From Eriocheir sinensis (taxonomy: Eukaryota > Arthropoda > Malacostraca > Decapoda > Varunidae): a stretch of DNA of 64,000 nt. Location of the stretch: NCBI RefSeq assembly GCF_024679095.1, contig NC_066522.1, positions 13,162,753 to 13,226,752 on the forward strand, written 5' to 3'. Positions 1 to 10,240 of this stretch are shown in pieces (the first letter of the stretch is position 1; every line of letters begins with the position of its first letter). The notes under the pieces are model-generated. The model saw nothing but the letters and a program-made list of their open reading frames with translations. It searched no databases and was not told where the DNA came from. Position numbers and translations under genes: made by a program.

Positions 1-24
1 TGGCAAGTTGCTATTTCATTCTTG

Positions 25-72
<48 letters not shown>

Positions 73-287
73 GGTATACGTGTCCAGGATCCTTGAAGTG
101 TTTTTCTTTTTTCTTGTGGCACTTGAAAAGCCTTTTAGTATTCCTCGTGTTTTATTTGCCTTACGCCGACAGCTTATTTTTCCTGCATGTTATCACAGCC
201 TCATATATATGCTTAAGAAATCATAAGAACTCACCGCCGAGAAGTGGAGAGAGAAGAGCCGGGGCGTCGTAATCTAATTCAGCGCTA

Positions 288-326
<39 letters not shown>

Positions 327-860
327 TGTGAGAACAAGCCTTTACCTCCTGAGTGTCTGTGTTTGTTGGTGTAAGCATCGAGATCCTCAAGTGTTCAGGT
401 GCCTCCCGCCCCCCCGACGCTCCTCCTCGGCCTCCTGAACAGCCCCTTCTTCAGGACGCCCTTCTCGCTATCCTCCTTAATCTCAGGCATCCTTCACACG
501 TGGTAATCAGTGCCGCCGCCGCCGTCCGTCCGCCGCCCGTCCGCCGCCCACACCTGCGCGGCGCCGTCGGGACTCCCGCCCCGCCCCGCCACCTGAAACA
601 TCACACTTCGCTATAAAATTAGTGGAGGTCGCGGGGTGACGGTGAGGCTCCTCGCACACATGTATGCACGCCACGGACATCCTGGCGAGCGATAAGGGGC
701 GTGTCAGCACCTCTTGGCCGCCTAGCTGTGAGTCACGCTGGAGGCTGCAGGTCCCCGCTGTAACACCTTCCTTCTTCCCTCGAGGTGCTCACGAGGATGG
801 GAAGGTGACGGATGCGCGCCTTCGATGTTTCGTGGAAGTCGTGACCATGGCGGCGACCAG
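1..860. other. mostly unique, GC-mixed sequence with two (TG)n tracts
   Basis: (TG)n runs lie at 25-70 and 291-319. The sequence at 380-620 is C/G-rich with short CCGCC repeats. No coding frame with recognisable protein or splice structure was seen; open frames here are short and of odd composition. Confidence 0.6.
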
Positions 861-1275
861 GATGTTTTTGGAAGCACTTTGCCGGCGGAGGTGAAGAAAT
901 GAGTAAAAGACTAAAAGGAAAAGGAATTAAGAGGATGAGAAGCAGCGTTGCCAGATTATCGTATTCACCACATCGTCTTTATTGCTTTTAAGCCTCAAAC
1001 TCTCGTACCTACACAAATAACGATAGAAAATTGAAGTTAGCGTTAAAGCTCCTATTTATTGATGTTTGTTTGTTTGTTTGTTTTTGCATTCGTTATTGGT
1101 CAGAAACTAGGAAAATGCACTGCGATGAGTACGATAATTTGGCAACGCTGATGAGAAAGAAGAGGAAATGACAAGAATGTTTCCTGGGCCATGACGCCAA
1201 AGGGTGATGTTTTTGGAAGCACTTTGCCGACGGAGGTGACGAAATGAGCAAAGGATTAAGAGGAAAAGGAGTAGG
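861..1275. repeat. tandem duplication (offset 345 bp) flanking a MITE
   Basis: The block at 861-930, starting GATGTTTTTGGAAGCACTTT, is repeated with few changes at 1206-1275. Between the copies sits the 208-bp MITE-like element at 943-1150. The second copy runs into the degenerate edge of the minisatellite that follows. Confidence 0.75.
943..1150. mobile_element. hAT-like MITE, 208 bp
   Basis: The ends form terminal inverted repeats of about 26 bp. The left end begins CAGCGTTGCCAGATTATCGT; the right end, read on the minus strand, begins CAGCGTTGCCAAATTATCGT. The flanks ATGAGAAG (left) and ATGAGAAA (right) look like an 8-bp target duplication with one change. CAG-N-G termini and 8-bp duplications are typical of hAT elements. 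There is no coding capacity, so it would be non-autonomous. A related element lies at 19701-19904. Confidence 0.7.
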
Positions 1276-1279
1276 AAGA

Positions 1280-2420
1280 GGAAGAGGAAGTGACAAAAAT
1301 GTTTCCTAGGCCATAACGCCGAAGGGTGAAATGAAATAGGAAAAGGAAGAGGGGGATAAGGAGGAGGAGGAGGAGGAGGAGGAAGCAGAACACATCGTGA
1401 CGAGGATATATACTAGACCACAGCACTGAAGGATAACAAATAGGAAAAAGCATAAAAAAAAAGAAAAAAAGGAGGAGGGAGAGTAATCGGATGAGGATGA
1501 CCACTTGGCTGACGGACAATAAATAGGAAAAGGAAAAGAAGAAAAAGAAAAGAATAAAATATAGGATGTAAATGAGCGCCAAAACCCTGGCGAAGGACAA
1601 AAATAGGAAAAATGAAAAAAAAGAAGGATGAGGAAAATAGGATAAGGATGAGGACCACAACAATGACGAAGAACAAAAATAGGAAAAATGAAAAAAAAAG
1701 GATGAGGAAAATAGGATTAGGATGAGAACCACAACAATGACGAAGGACAAAAATAGGAAAATTGAAAAAAAAGAAGGATGAGGAAAATAGGATTAGGATG
1801 AGAACCACAACAATGACGAAGAACAAAAATAGGAAAAATGAAAAAAAGAAGGATGAGGAAAATAGGATTAGGATGAGAACCACAACAATGACGAAGAACA
1901 AAAATAGGAAAAGGAAAAAAAAAGAGGGAAAAGGATGAGGATGAGAACCACAACAATGACAAAGAACAAAAATAGGAAAAATGAAAAAAAAAGGATGAAA
2001 ATAGGATTAGGATGAGAACCACAACAATGACGAAGAACAAAAATAGGAAAAATGAAAAAAAAAGGATGAGGAAAATAGGATAAGGATAAGGACCACAACA
2101 ATGACGAAGAACAAAAATAGGAAAAATGAAAAAAAAGGATGAAAATAGGATTAGGATGAGAACCACAACAATGACGAAGAACAAAAATAGGAAAAATGAA
2201 AAAAAAAGAGGGAAAAGGATGAGGATGAGAACCACAACAATGACGAAGAACAAAAATAGGAAAAATGAAAAAAAAAGGATGAGGAAAATAGGATAAGGAT
2301 GAGAACCACAACAATGACGAAGAACAAAAATAGGAAAAGGAAAAAAAAAGAGGGAAAAGGATGAGGATGAGGACCACGACCCTGACGAAGGAGGAGAAAA
2401 GAGCAACAGAGGGGAAAAGA
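1280..2420. repeat. minisatellite, about 73-bp unit, homogeneous core and diverged edges
   Basis: The unit contains AACCACAACAATGACGAAGA, then AACAAAAATAGGAAAAATG, then A-runs and GGATGAGGAAAATAGGAT. About ten good copies span 1600-2390 with length variants that lack part of the A/G-rich half. Units at 1160-1560 and after 2350 are increasingly degenerate. The long Phe/Leu/Ser frames on the minus strand here are translations of this array. Confidence 0.85.
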
Positions 2421-2584
2421 AAGGGAGAAGGATGGGAAGGCGAAAGAGGAGGAGGATGAGAAGGATGCGAAGGATGAGGAGGCATAAGACACGTCCGGGG
2501 CGCTGAACAAACTCGCAGGATAAGGCGAAGGACTATAAATCAGGAACGCCAAGAGCAAGGAAAACACGCCACACGCTCCCCTCC

Positions 2585-2700
2585 CTCGCTACCGGTGTTG
2601 GCGCGCTTACGTCACCGCCGCTCCGCCAATCACCGCTCGAGCTCCGCGTGACGTCACAAGGCGGGGTATTTGAATAATTTCTTTTAGATTGCAGGTAAAA
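2585..2700 (+). promoter_or_regulatory. candidate promoter with CRE and CCAAT motifs
   Basis: Within 100 bp of unique GC-rich sequence there are TTACGTCA (2607-2614), CCAAT (2626-2630), a perfect CRE TGACGTCA (2649-2656), an AT-rich GTATTTGAATAATTT (2666-2680), and then CAG|GTAAAA (2691-2700), which could be a splice donor of a short first exon. No gene downstream was recognised, so this is a candidate only. Confidence 0.35.
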
Positions 2701-3160
2701 CGGACCTCGCCCTCTCCCAGCCCTTCCCTTCCCGCCCTCCCTGCCCTCTCCCCTTGTGATAGAGTTCTCGGGTGATGTTGATTCTAGGTTGTTTACGTTC
2801 TAGTGACGCAGATGAGCTTAATGAAGGTAGAGCGAAGTGGAGGGGGGGAGGAGAGGGAGGGGAAGGCCAGGAGGGGAAGAGGAGAGGGAGGGGGAGGTGA
2901 AGTGAAACGGGTTAAGCAAATGGGGGCTCAAGAGGGAGAAAGAAAGACGAACAAAGAAGGTTTGATTTAGGCTGCACCTTCGAGGGTCGCTGGCGAGGCT
3001 GATTCTCACGGAGGGATGGAGGAGTGGGTGGAGATTTTTATTTTTATTTTTGTGTGTGTTAATAATAGTGATAATAATGAAGATGATGATAGTGATGATG
3101 ATGATAACAGTAATAAAATAGAAATGATAATACCTCTTCTTTTTTATTGTTCTTATTGTT

Positions 3161-3192
<32 letters not shown>

Positions 3193-3200
3193 ATTATCTT

Positions 3201-3236
<36 letters not shown>

Positions 3237-3300
3237 CTTCACCACCACCACCACCACCACCACCCTCACCCCTCTCGCCCCTCTCGTAAATGAATCAAAC
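2700..3300. other. pyrimidine/purine patches and mixed trinucleotide repeats
   Basis: 2700-3010 holds C/T-rich then G/A-rich patches. 3060-3290 is a chain of short trinucleotide arrays in series: GAT-type, TTG (3163-3192), CTA (3203-3232) and CAC (3241-3264). No gene was seen. Confidence 0.7.
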
Positions 3301-5395
3301 AACGCATCGGGAAGGAAAACAAGAACTTGAAATATTTCCGAGGAAGAGAAGAAGAAAGAAAAGCAAACAATATTTTTCTCTCTCTCTCTCTATCACTCCC
3401 AAGAATGAAGGAAGGAGGAGGAGAAAGGAGGAGGAGGAGGGAAAGATGATAAGTGGATGGAAGAAAGAAGGAAGGACGGAGGAGGAGGAGGAGGAGGAGG
3501 AGGAGGAGGAGGAGCGAGGAAATTGCATATACTGAGGAAGATACTTTATAATCAGCTGAGAGGGTCAAGTGAGGTCACGCTGAGTCAGAGGAAGAAGGGG
3601 AAGAAGAGGGAGGAGGAGGAGGAGGAGGAGGAGGAGAGGTATGTAAGTAGGAGGTAGTAGTGGAGGTACTTTAGTGAAGATGGTGCATAGGAGGCAGAAG
3701 GAGAAATATGAATGGAAGGAGGAGGAGGAGGAAAGGGTATTTATTTTATGGGTCACACGAGAGAGAGGGAGAAATAGTGAACGGAGGAAGGAAGAAAAAA
3801 ATACTAAGATCTGAAGAATAAAGAGAGAGGAAGGGGAGCACAAGGAGGAGGAGGAGGAGAAGGAAGAGAAAAGGGTATTTATTATATGGGTCACACGAGA
3901 GAGAGGGAAAAATGGTGAACGGAGGAAGGAAGAAAAAATACTGACATCTGAAAGGAGAGGAAGGGGAGAACAAGGACGAGGAGGAGGAGGAGAAGGGGAA
4001 GAGAAGAGTAAAAGGAGGAGAAGGAAGAGGAAGAAAAAGATCGCGGGAAAACAGAGAAAGGGGAGGAAGAGAAGAAGAACAAAGAGTACGAGGGGGAATG
4101 AGAACAAGAGAAGGAAGAGGAGGAGGAGAGGAGGAGGGAAGAAAGTGGAAGAGTTGTTTAAAAGTTGGGAAGAGGAAAATAAAAAAAGGAGGACGAGAAA
4201 GAGGAGGAGGGGAAGGAAGAGAAGGGATTCACTTTGTTTTAAGAGTATAAGAGAGGAGAAAGGGAAGGAAAAAGAGGAGGTTTACCAGAGTATAGAAGAG
4301 AGGAAAGAGGGAGAAAGATAATAAAAAATTGTATTCGAATAAAATATAAAAAGTAAAAACGAAGGAGGAAGAGGAGGAAGGGAAGGCAGAGCAAGAGTTG
4401 TGTCGAAGGAGAGAGGAAAGTAAAAAAGAGGAGGAAGAGGATGGGGAGAAAAAGAAGGAAAGGAAGAGTTGCGTCAAAATAGAGGAGAAAGTAAAAAATA
4501 AAAAAAAGAGGAAGAAGAGGAGGAAGGGGAGGCAGAGCAAGAGTTGTGTCGAAGTAGAAAGTAAAGTAAAAAGAAAAAGAAAGCGGAAGAGGAGGAGATG
4601 GGAAAGGAAGAGAGGAAGTTTTATCAGAGTATAGAAGAAAAAGGAAATTAGAAAGGAGGGAGAGAAGGAAACGGAGGAAATAAAAAAAGAGAAGAAGAAA
4701 GAAAGAGTTGTGTCCGAGTGGAAGAAAGAAAAGTAAAATGAAGGAGGAAGAGGAGAGAGAAAGAGAAGAAAAGGAAGAATCGCGTCCCAGAAAAAGATGA
4801 AAAAGTAGAAAGAAGGAAGAAGGGGAGAAGGGGTGTAAAAAAAGGGCCAGTGTCCGATTATGGAAAAAAAGAGGAAAGAAGAGATTAGGAGGAAGAGGAG
4901 CAGGAGTAGAAGGCGGAGAAGGAAGAAAAAGGTATAGAAAGAGGTATAGAAAAAGAAGAAAGTAAAGAGGAGGAATATGAAGGAGAAAGAGAAAAAAGAA
5001 AAAAACAAGAAGAGGAGGAGGAGGAGGAGGAAAAGGAAGGAAGATAAGCGGAGGAGGAGGAAGAGAAGGAGCATTAGAAGGAGAAGAAGGAAGAAAAAGG
5101 TATAGAAAGGGGTTTAGAAGAAGAGAAAAGTAGAAAGGAGGAATATGAAGGAGGAAGAGAAAAAAAGAGGAAGAGGAAGAGGAGGAAGAAAGATAAGAGG
5201 AGGAGGAGGAGGAAGAGAAGGAGGAGAAGGAAGAAAAAGGTATAGAAAAGGGTTTAGAAGAAGAGGAAAGCAGAAAGGAGGAGGAATATGAAGAAAGAGA
5301 AAAAAAAGAAAACAAAAACAAGAAGAGAAGGAGGAAGAGGAAGGAAGATAAGAGGAAGAGAAGGAGGAGGAGGAGGAGGAAGAAGAAGTAAGTGT
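3300..5395. repeat. 2.1-kb polypurine block with embedded AGG arrays and tandem units
   Basis: The plus strand is almost pure A/G. (AGG)n arrays lie at 3479-3514 and 3610-3645. A unit with GGGTATTTATTNTATGGGTCACAC-like text (about 140 bp) is duplicated near 3736 and 3872. Units marked GAGTTGTGTCGAAG recur at 4395-4740 and units with AAAAAGGTATAGAAAG recur at 4925-5260. All long frames here are Glu/Lys/Arg or Leu/Ser/Phe low-complexity translations. Confidence 0.8.
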
Positions 5396-6598
5396 TTCTC
5401 GTCCTTGCTTCTCGATATTGGACTACAAGTGGTACTCTCGTTTATCCCACACTTTATTTACACTGCCGGCCACTTGATCGCGGGAATTAATATATCAAGC
5501 TGTTTATCATCCACGCCTGCTATTTATTATCTGCCTGTCTGTCTGAAAGTATGTATGTGTGTTAGTGTGTCTATCTATCTAATTAAGTATATATCTAATT
5601 ATGTCTCTACTTCTATTATTGTGTTATTAAATCTATCTATTTCAATATCTATGTCTAACTATCTATCTAGCTGCCTGTTTATAAATCTAATTACCTATCT
5701 CTTTATTTAGTTCATTTATCAGCAATTTTATTTGTGTTTATTTATTTGTTCACTTTTACTTTCCTCTAACTATCTACCTATATCTGTCTACCTATATCTA
5801 TGTCTGCGTGTTTGTCTGTTTCGCTATGTCTGTTTATTAATCTCTGTTTACACACTAACTCTTCAAACTTAATTATACTTTCAGCTTGCGTCATCTCACC
5901 ATCTTTTCTTTTTCTTCTTCCTATTTTCTCACCTTACATTCTGACCTGTTTCATTTTTCCTCCTCCTCCTCCTCCTCCTCTTCCTCCTCTTCCTCTTCCT
6001 TTCTCCACCTCTTTCCCAACAAGCTTCCTTTTCTCTCTCAGTCTGCTTTTGTTTTTATTTCCTCATTGATTTCCTCTCCTTTGTGTCTTTAATTTTACTC
6101 TTTCTCGTCTATATCTCTTTTTTTTTGTGGCTTGTCTATTAAATGACTGAAAATAAATGTCTGTGGTTCGCTTCAGTTCGCAAGTCTCCTCTTTTTTTTT
6201 CTTTTACTTTCCTCTTGGCTACTCTTCAATAACCCATCCTCTTTTTTTCTTCTCCTTGTCCTTCTTCTCCTCTTGTGTTCTCTTTCTCCCTCTTACTCCT
6301 TTTTCTACTCTTTCCTCCTTCCTCCTCTTATTCTTGTCCCTTTTCCTTCCCTTTCTTCTTCTTTTACTCCTCTCTCCCCTACTCCTCCTCCATCTCCTCC
6401 TCTGGTTCTCTTTCTCCTTCTTGCTGCTTCTTTTTCTAATCTTTCCTTCTTCCTCCTCTTTTATTTCTTCTTAATTCTTTCTCATTCTTCTTTTTTTACT
6501 TTTCTATCCCCAACTTCTCCTCCTCCTCCTCCTCCTCCTCCTCCTCCCCTCTTCTTCCTTCTTGTCCTTGTCCTCGTCCTCCCCTTCCTCTCCTCTTC

Positions 6599-6641
<43 letters not shown>

Positions 6642-6850
6642 CATGACACTCATTCATCACCGCCAATTGTATCTGGGCCTAACTAATGATGCGTGTTGCT
6701 TGTATGATGTTTATCTCGCCCGCTGCCCCGAGTCATGCCCAAACAACACATTATACCCTTCCTCCTCCTCCTCCTCCTCCTCCTCTTCTTCGCCTCAGGT
6801 CACCATGTATGTCGTTCCCTCCCTCCTTCTATCTCTCTCTCCCTCTCTTG
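5395..6850. other. TCTA-rich then polypyrimidine sequence with (CT)n and (TCC)n
   Basis: 5520-5850 is rich in TCTA/TGTC tetramers. 5890-6600 is polypyrimidine with TCC arrays at 5959-5985 and 6517-6546. (CT)n lies at 6600-6639 and another TCC array at 6761-6788. No gene was seen. Confidence 0.75.
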
Positions 6851-7009
6851 AAAGCAGCACGAGACTATAATTGTGTCCCAAGCACCTAAATATGAAGCTT
6901 CGTATTTAGCACAGTGATAATCTGCCCGCCACTCTGCTTAAGGAGGGAGTATTATATTCGAATTATAATCATTTATCATCGTAATTATATTTTTAGGGTT
7001 TGGGTAAAG

Positions 7010-7806
7010 AGTTGCGTCACCGGTAAAAATAGAATAGTTACAGCAATGGTGAGGATAATTATTAAGGAAAGTAAAATGAGTCGGGAATGGTTGAAAAAAT
7101 GAAAAAAAAGTTAGGCTACAGCAATTTTTTTTTTTTACAACAAAGGAGACAGATCAAGGGCACAAAAAAGGAAACAATAATAAAAAAAAAGCCCGCTACT
7201 CGCTGCCCCTGAAATGGTTAGCAAATAATAATGATTCACTGTACTGGTAAGGAAAACGAAAGAAAAATGGGTCAGCAGTAGTAAGGAAAATAGAGAAAAT
7301 GAATGAGCCACAGCAATGACAAGAAAAGGTCACAACACTGGTAAGAAAAAAGAAAATGGCAACACTTGTAAGGAAAAAGAAAAAGGCAACACTGGTAAGA
7401 AAAAATGGCAACACTGCTGAGAAAAAATAAAATCTCAACACTGGTAAGAAAAAAGAAAATGGCAACACTGGCAAGAAAAAATGGCAACACTGCTGAGAAA
7501 AAATAAAATCTCAACACTGGTAAGAAAAAAGAAAATGGCAACACTGGTAAGAAAAAAGAAAATGGCAACACTGGTAAGAAAAAAGAAAATGGCAACACTG
7601 GTAAGAAAAAAGAAAATGGCAACACTTGTAAGGAAAAAGAAAAAGGCAACACTGGTAAGAAAAAAGAAAATGGCAACACTGGTAAGAAAAAAGAAAATGG
7701 CAACACTTGTAAGAAAAAAGAAAATGGCAACACTGGTAAGAAAAAAGAAAATGGCAACACTGGTAAGAAAAAAGAAAATGGCAACACTGGTGAGAAAAAA
7801 TAAAAT
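7010..7806. repeat. 27-bp minisatellite
   Basis: About 17 copies of a 27-bp unit containing GGCAACACTGGTAAGAAAAA occupy 7340-7806. More diverged copies trail back to about 7010. Because 27 is a multiple of three, the plus strand reads as repeated MATLVRKKK over some 110 codons. That frame has no other coding sign and starts and ends inside repeat. A 90-bp dispersed element interrupts the diverged part at 7125-7214. Confidence 0.85.
7125..7214 (+). mobile_element. short dispersed element (T-run / GGAGACRG family), copy 1
   Basis: The layout is a T-run, then ACAACAAAGGAGACAGATCA, AGGGCAC, an A-rich middle and AAAAAGCCCGCTACTCGCTG. The same layout recurs at 9325-9396, 28100-28180, 29560-29656, 29832-29892, 59401-59492 and 59775-59862. 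No coding capacity. Type unknown, SINE-like in size. Confidence 0.65.
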
Positions 7807-7808
7807 GT

Positions 7809-8010
7809 CAACCGAACTTTACGACCTGCTAACGAGGGGGCTTCGCCCCCCTCGACCCCCCCTTCTAAACAAGGGGGGGCCCCCCCAGGACCCCCCACCC
7901 CCGCTTCCAAAATTTCCCTAGAAAAATCCCTAAATTAAGGAAAATTCCCTACGTGGGGGGGGTCCAGGGGGGGCGCAGCCCCCTCGTTAGCAGTTCGTAA
8001 AGCTCGGTTG
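7809..8010. mobile_element. palindromic G/C-rich MITE-like element
   Basis: The left end CAACCGAACTTTACGACCTG (7809 on), continuing into CTAACGAGGGGG, is matched by its reverse complement at 7977-8010, giving about 34-bp terminal inverted repeats with few mismatches. Next to the left repeat is a short hairpin, GAGGGGGCTTCGCCCCCCTC. The middle is C-rich on the left and G-rich on the right, so the whole element could fold back. No coding capacity and no clear target duplication. Confidence 0.6.
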
Positions 8011-8209
8011 GAGTGGTTTAAATATGCTCCCCACATAAAAAAAATTTTTTTCCGGCGCATCATACATGTGGGGGGTCCAGAGGGGGGCGCAGCCCTCCTT
8101 TATTAGCAGGGGGGCGAGGGGGGCTGTTAGGTTATAAAGTTAGTATTTTCCTTACTTTCGAGACTAGGGAATTTTCCTTCATTTAGGGATTTTTCTAGGG
8201 AAATTTTGG
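7907..8209. repeat. 44-bp inverted repeat (arms 7907-7950 and 8166-8209)
   Basis: The left arm, CCAAAATTTCCCTAGAAAAA followed by TCCCTAAATTAAGG and AAAATTCCCT, returns as its reverse complement at 8166-8209 with one mismatch. A G-rich stretch with GTCCAG-GGGGGGCGCAGCC is also directly repeated at about 7951-7990 and 8070-8105. This suggests two overlapping, rearranged copies of the same element. Confidence 0.7.
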
Positions 8210-9106
8210 AAGTCCATTTTTCAATGATTTTGGCTTCCCCCCCAAACCCTGGTTCCCCACAGTTCCCCAGGCTTGTCTTGGGGGGTAGGGGGGGGCTGGA
8301 GTGGCGGAGGGGGAGGCGGACTTCTTAGAAAGTTTAACCATAATTGTCGCCAATATTGGTATTCTAAGTACAATAATATTTCAATTTAGTCAACCATTAA
8401 AAAAATAAGTTCGTTTTCTCAGGATCACTGCCCGTCACCTGCTTCCTCCCTGATTGTTTTGTTTACACAGTGCACGCGTGGACGCCGCCCTGCCTGACCC
8501 GTCTTTCCAGGCACCACACATCGCCAGGTGAGTCGCTGTGGTCCCTCTAACGTGCACCAAGGCAGCGTGAGTCTCGGGGCACCAAAATAGTTGTCGAGTG
8601 AGGCGTTTAAGAGTAATAATAAGGGATAGTGAGTGATGAGGGGTAGCCTATCAGGAAGTTTGTGATGGCTTGGTAAATTCCTCCATTGTTGTCTTCTGGT
8701 GCTCTTGGTTGCCTTATCGCTGTTCTCACCATTGCAGTGTGGCTCTCAGTACGGTGAAAGAGGAGGTCGGGTAGGCTGAATTAGAGAAACTAGTACGACT
8801 CAGAAGAAAAGACATATCACATGGAAGGTATTTGTTCCTATGGTTGACGTAAGCATATGCCGTTTGGAGGCTTTTCTTAAGAGGTTAATTTTTCTCAGTA
8901 ATGACACATCGCTCCCGCTAGTCGCGAGTCCAAGCTGTATCGACTCGTTGCTTCGAAGCTTCCACGAGCTCTTAAAGGCGTGGGAAGGAGGGTAGAGACG
9001 AGAGGGGTAGGGAGGAGGAGGAGGGGGGCAAGAGTAGAGAAGTAGCGAAAAGAGATGTGATTGTTCAAAGATTATACTCAGTAACTATTATTATGTACTA
9101 AGAAAA
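8210..9106. other. unique sequence, no gene recognised
   Basis: 8230-8330 has opposed C-runs and G-runs. 8340-9000 is unique, moderate-GC sequence without a recognisable protein. 9000-9040 is G-rich. Nothing supports a gene. Confidence 0.6.
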
Positions 9107-9234
9107 CCAAGAGAAGATGGCGCCACTATAAACACCTGCCTGCGCCAATACGGGCTGGGGCCGACTACCATCCAGGCCCCTCAAGCAAGCCTACCGGCGC
9201 TATAGACGTAAAAAAAAAAAAAGAAAAAAAAAGA
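9107..9234 (+). mobile_element. tRNA-derived SINE, 3' half only
   Basis: The text GCGCCACTATAAACACCTGC, CTGCGCCAATACGGGCTG and CATCCAGGCCCCTCAAGCAA, ending in an A-rich tail, matches the 3' part of the fuller SINE at 26575-26912 (opposite strand). The tRNA-like head is absent, so it is a 5'-truncated copy. Confidence 0.7.
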
Positions 9235-9900
9235 GTAGAAAATGTGTGTATTATGAAACATCAGACTTAAGGCTTTTATTCTTATTTTGACTCTGTTTAA
9301 AAATTATTCTACTATGCACTAATTGTCGGAGCAGGGCCAGTGGATTTTTTTGTTTCCTCTATTTTTGTCCTTGAGCTGCCTCCGCTTATGTTAGGAGAAA
9401 GTTTTGGCTTTTATCTCAGTCATCAACTGTAGTGGTTAGTTCATCGTGGAAACAAAGAGGGCACGGCGGTGACAACATACAGTATTGCGATCGTAAAATT
9501 GAGAATAATATGATCATAGTTACAGCATCGGTGTTTGCTATATATCTCTCTGTCTGTTTCACCCTTGCGCTGCTGCCTTTACTGTTAAAAAGAAAAAAAC
9601 GAAATATGTCATTAAGAAAACGAAATCGTCTGTGTACAATAAACTGTAGAGGTTATACGATTCTTCTTCTTGGTCTCCACGTCCACACGCATAAAAAAAA
9701 ATATCGCCTGCAAAAAATATACTGTGGATATTATCTGTACGACCCTAAGTGTAACACATACACAAACATACAAACGAAAAAACGAAATGTAAACAAAAAA
9801 ACGTAATCGAGAAAATACAAGAAAATATTTGATGCTATATTTACGCTCCTTTTAAACTTAAACACGTGTTGCGCCAAGCGGTGGCGGTGCTTCGTTAACG
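9235..9900. other. AT-rich sequence with one short dispersed element
   Basis: Copy 2 of the short dispersed element lies at 9325-9396 on the minus strand (TTGTCCTTGAGCTGCCTCCG). The remainder is AT-rich. A 124-codon open frame at 9432-9806 resembles no family I know and is A-rich by composition. Confidence 0.55.
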
Positions 9901-10140
9901 CTGGTGGCGATGGCGGCGGCGATGGTGTCGGAGGCGCGGAAGGAGACTACTGGGCAAGGCTCGTGGCGGAATGTTCAAAGTGCTCCCGAGAGGACTCATT
10001 AGCAAGGACCCACACATCCGGCGGCGCCTCACGTCGTGCACGCGGGGTCGGGGCGGAGCTGGGCGGGAGTGTTGGGAGGGGCGGGGCGGGGCGGGGCGGG
10101 GAGGGACGGGTGGGGCGGCAGCTGGGTAATATTGGCCGGC
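9860..10140. promoter_or_regulatory. CpG-rich island with Sp1-type GC boxes
   Basis: CACGTG lies near 9863. Several GGCGGCG motifs follow, then a run of GGGGCGGGGC boxes at about 10077-10100, and GGCCGGCGACATGGCGG just before a (GT)n tract. The density of CpG stands out from the flanks. A short frame starting near 9911 (about 30 codons) is open but unrecognised. Promoter function is inference. Confidence 0.35.
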
Positions 10141-10187
10141 GACATGGCGGTTTTGTGTTTTTGTTTTTCTTGTGTTTGTCTCCAAGT

Positions 10188-10240
<53 letters not shown>

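Noticed and set aside
4229..5321. Minus-strand frames of 281 and 360 codons rich in Phe/Leu/Ser
   Set aside because: Complement of a polypurine block; composition only, no transmembrane protein family pattern.
7481..7921. 146-codon frame with MATLVRKKK repeats
   Set aside because: 27-bp minisatellite; starts and ends in repeat, no flanking gene structure.
9432..9806. 124-codon plus-strand frame with one hydrophobic stretch
   Set aside because: A-rich composition, no homology recognised, no supporting signals.
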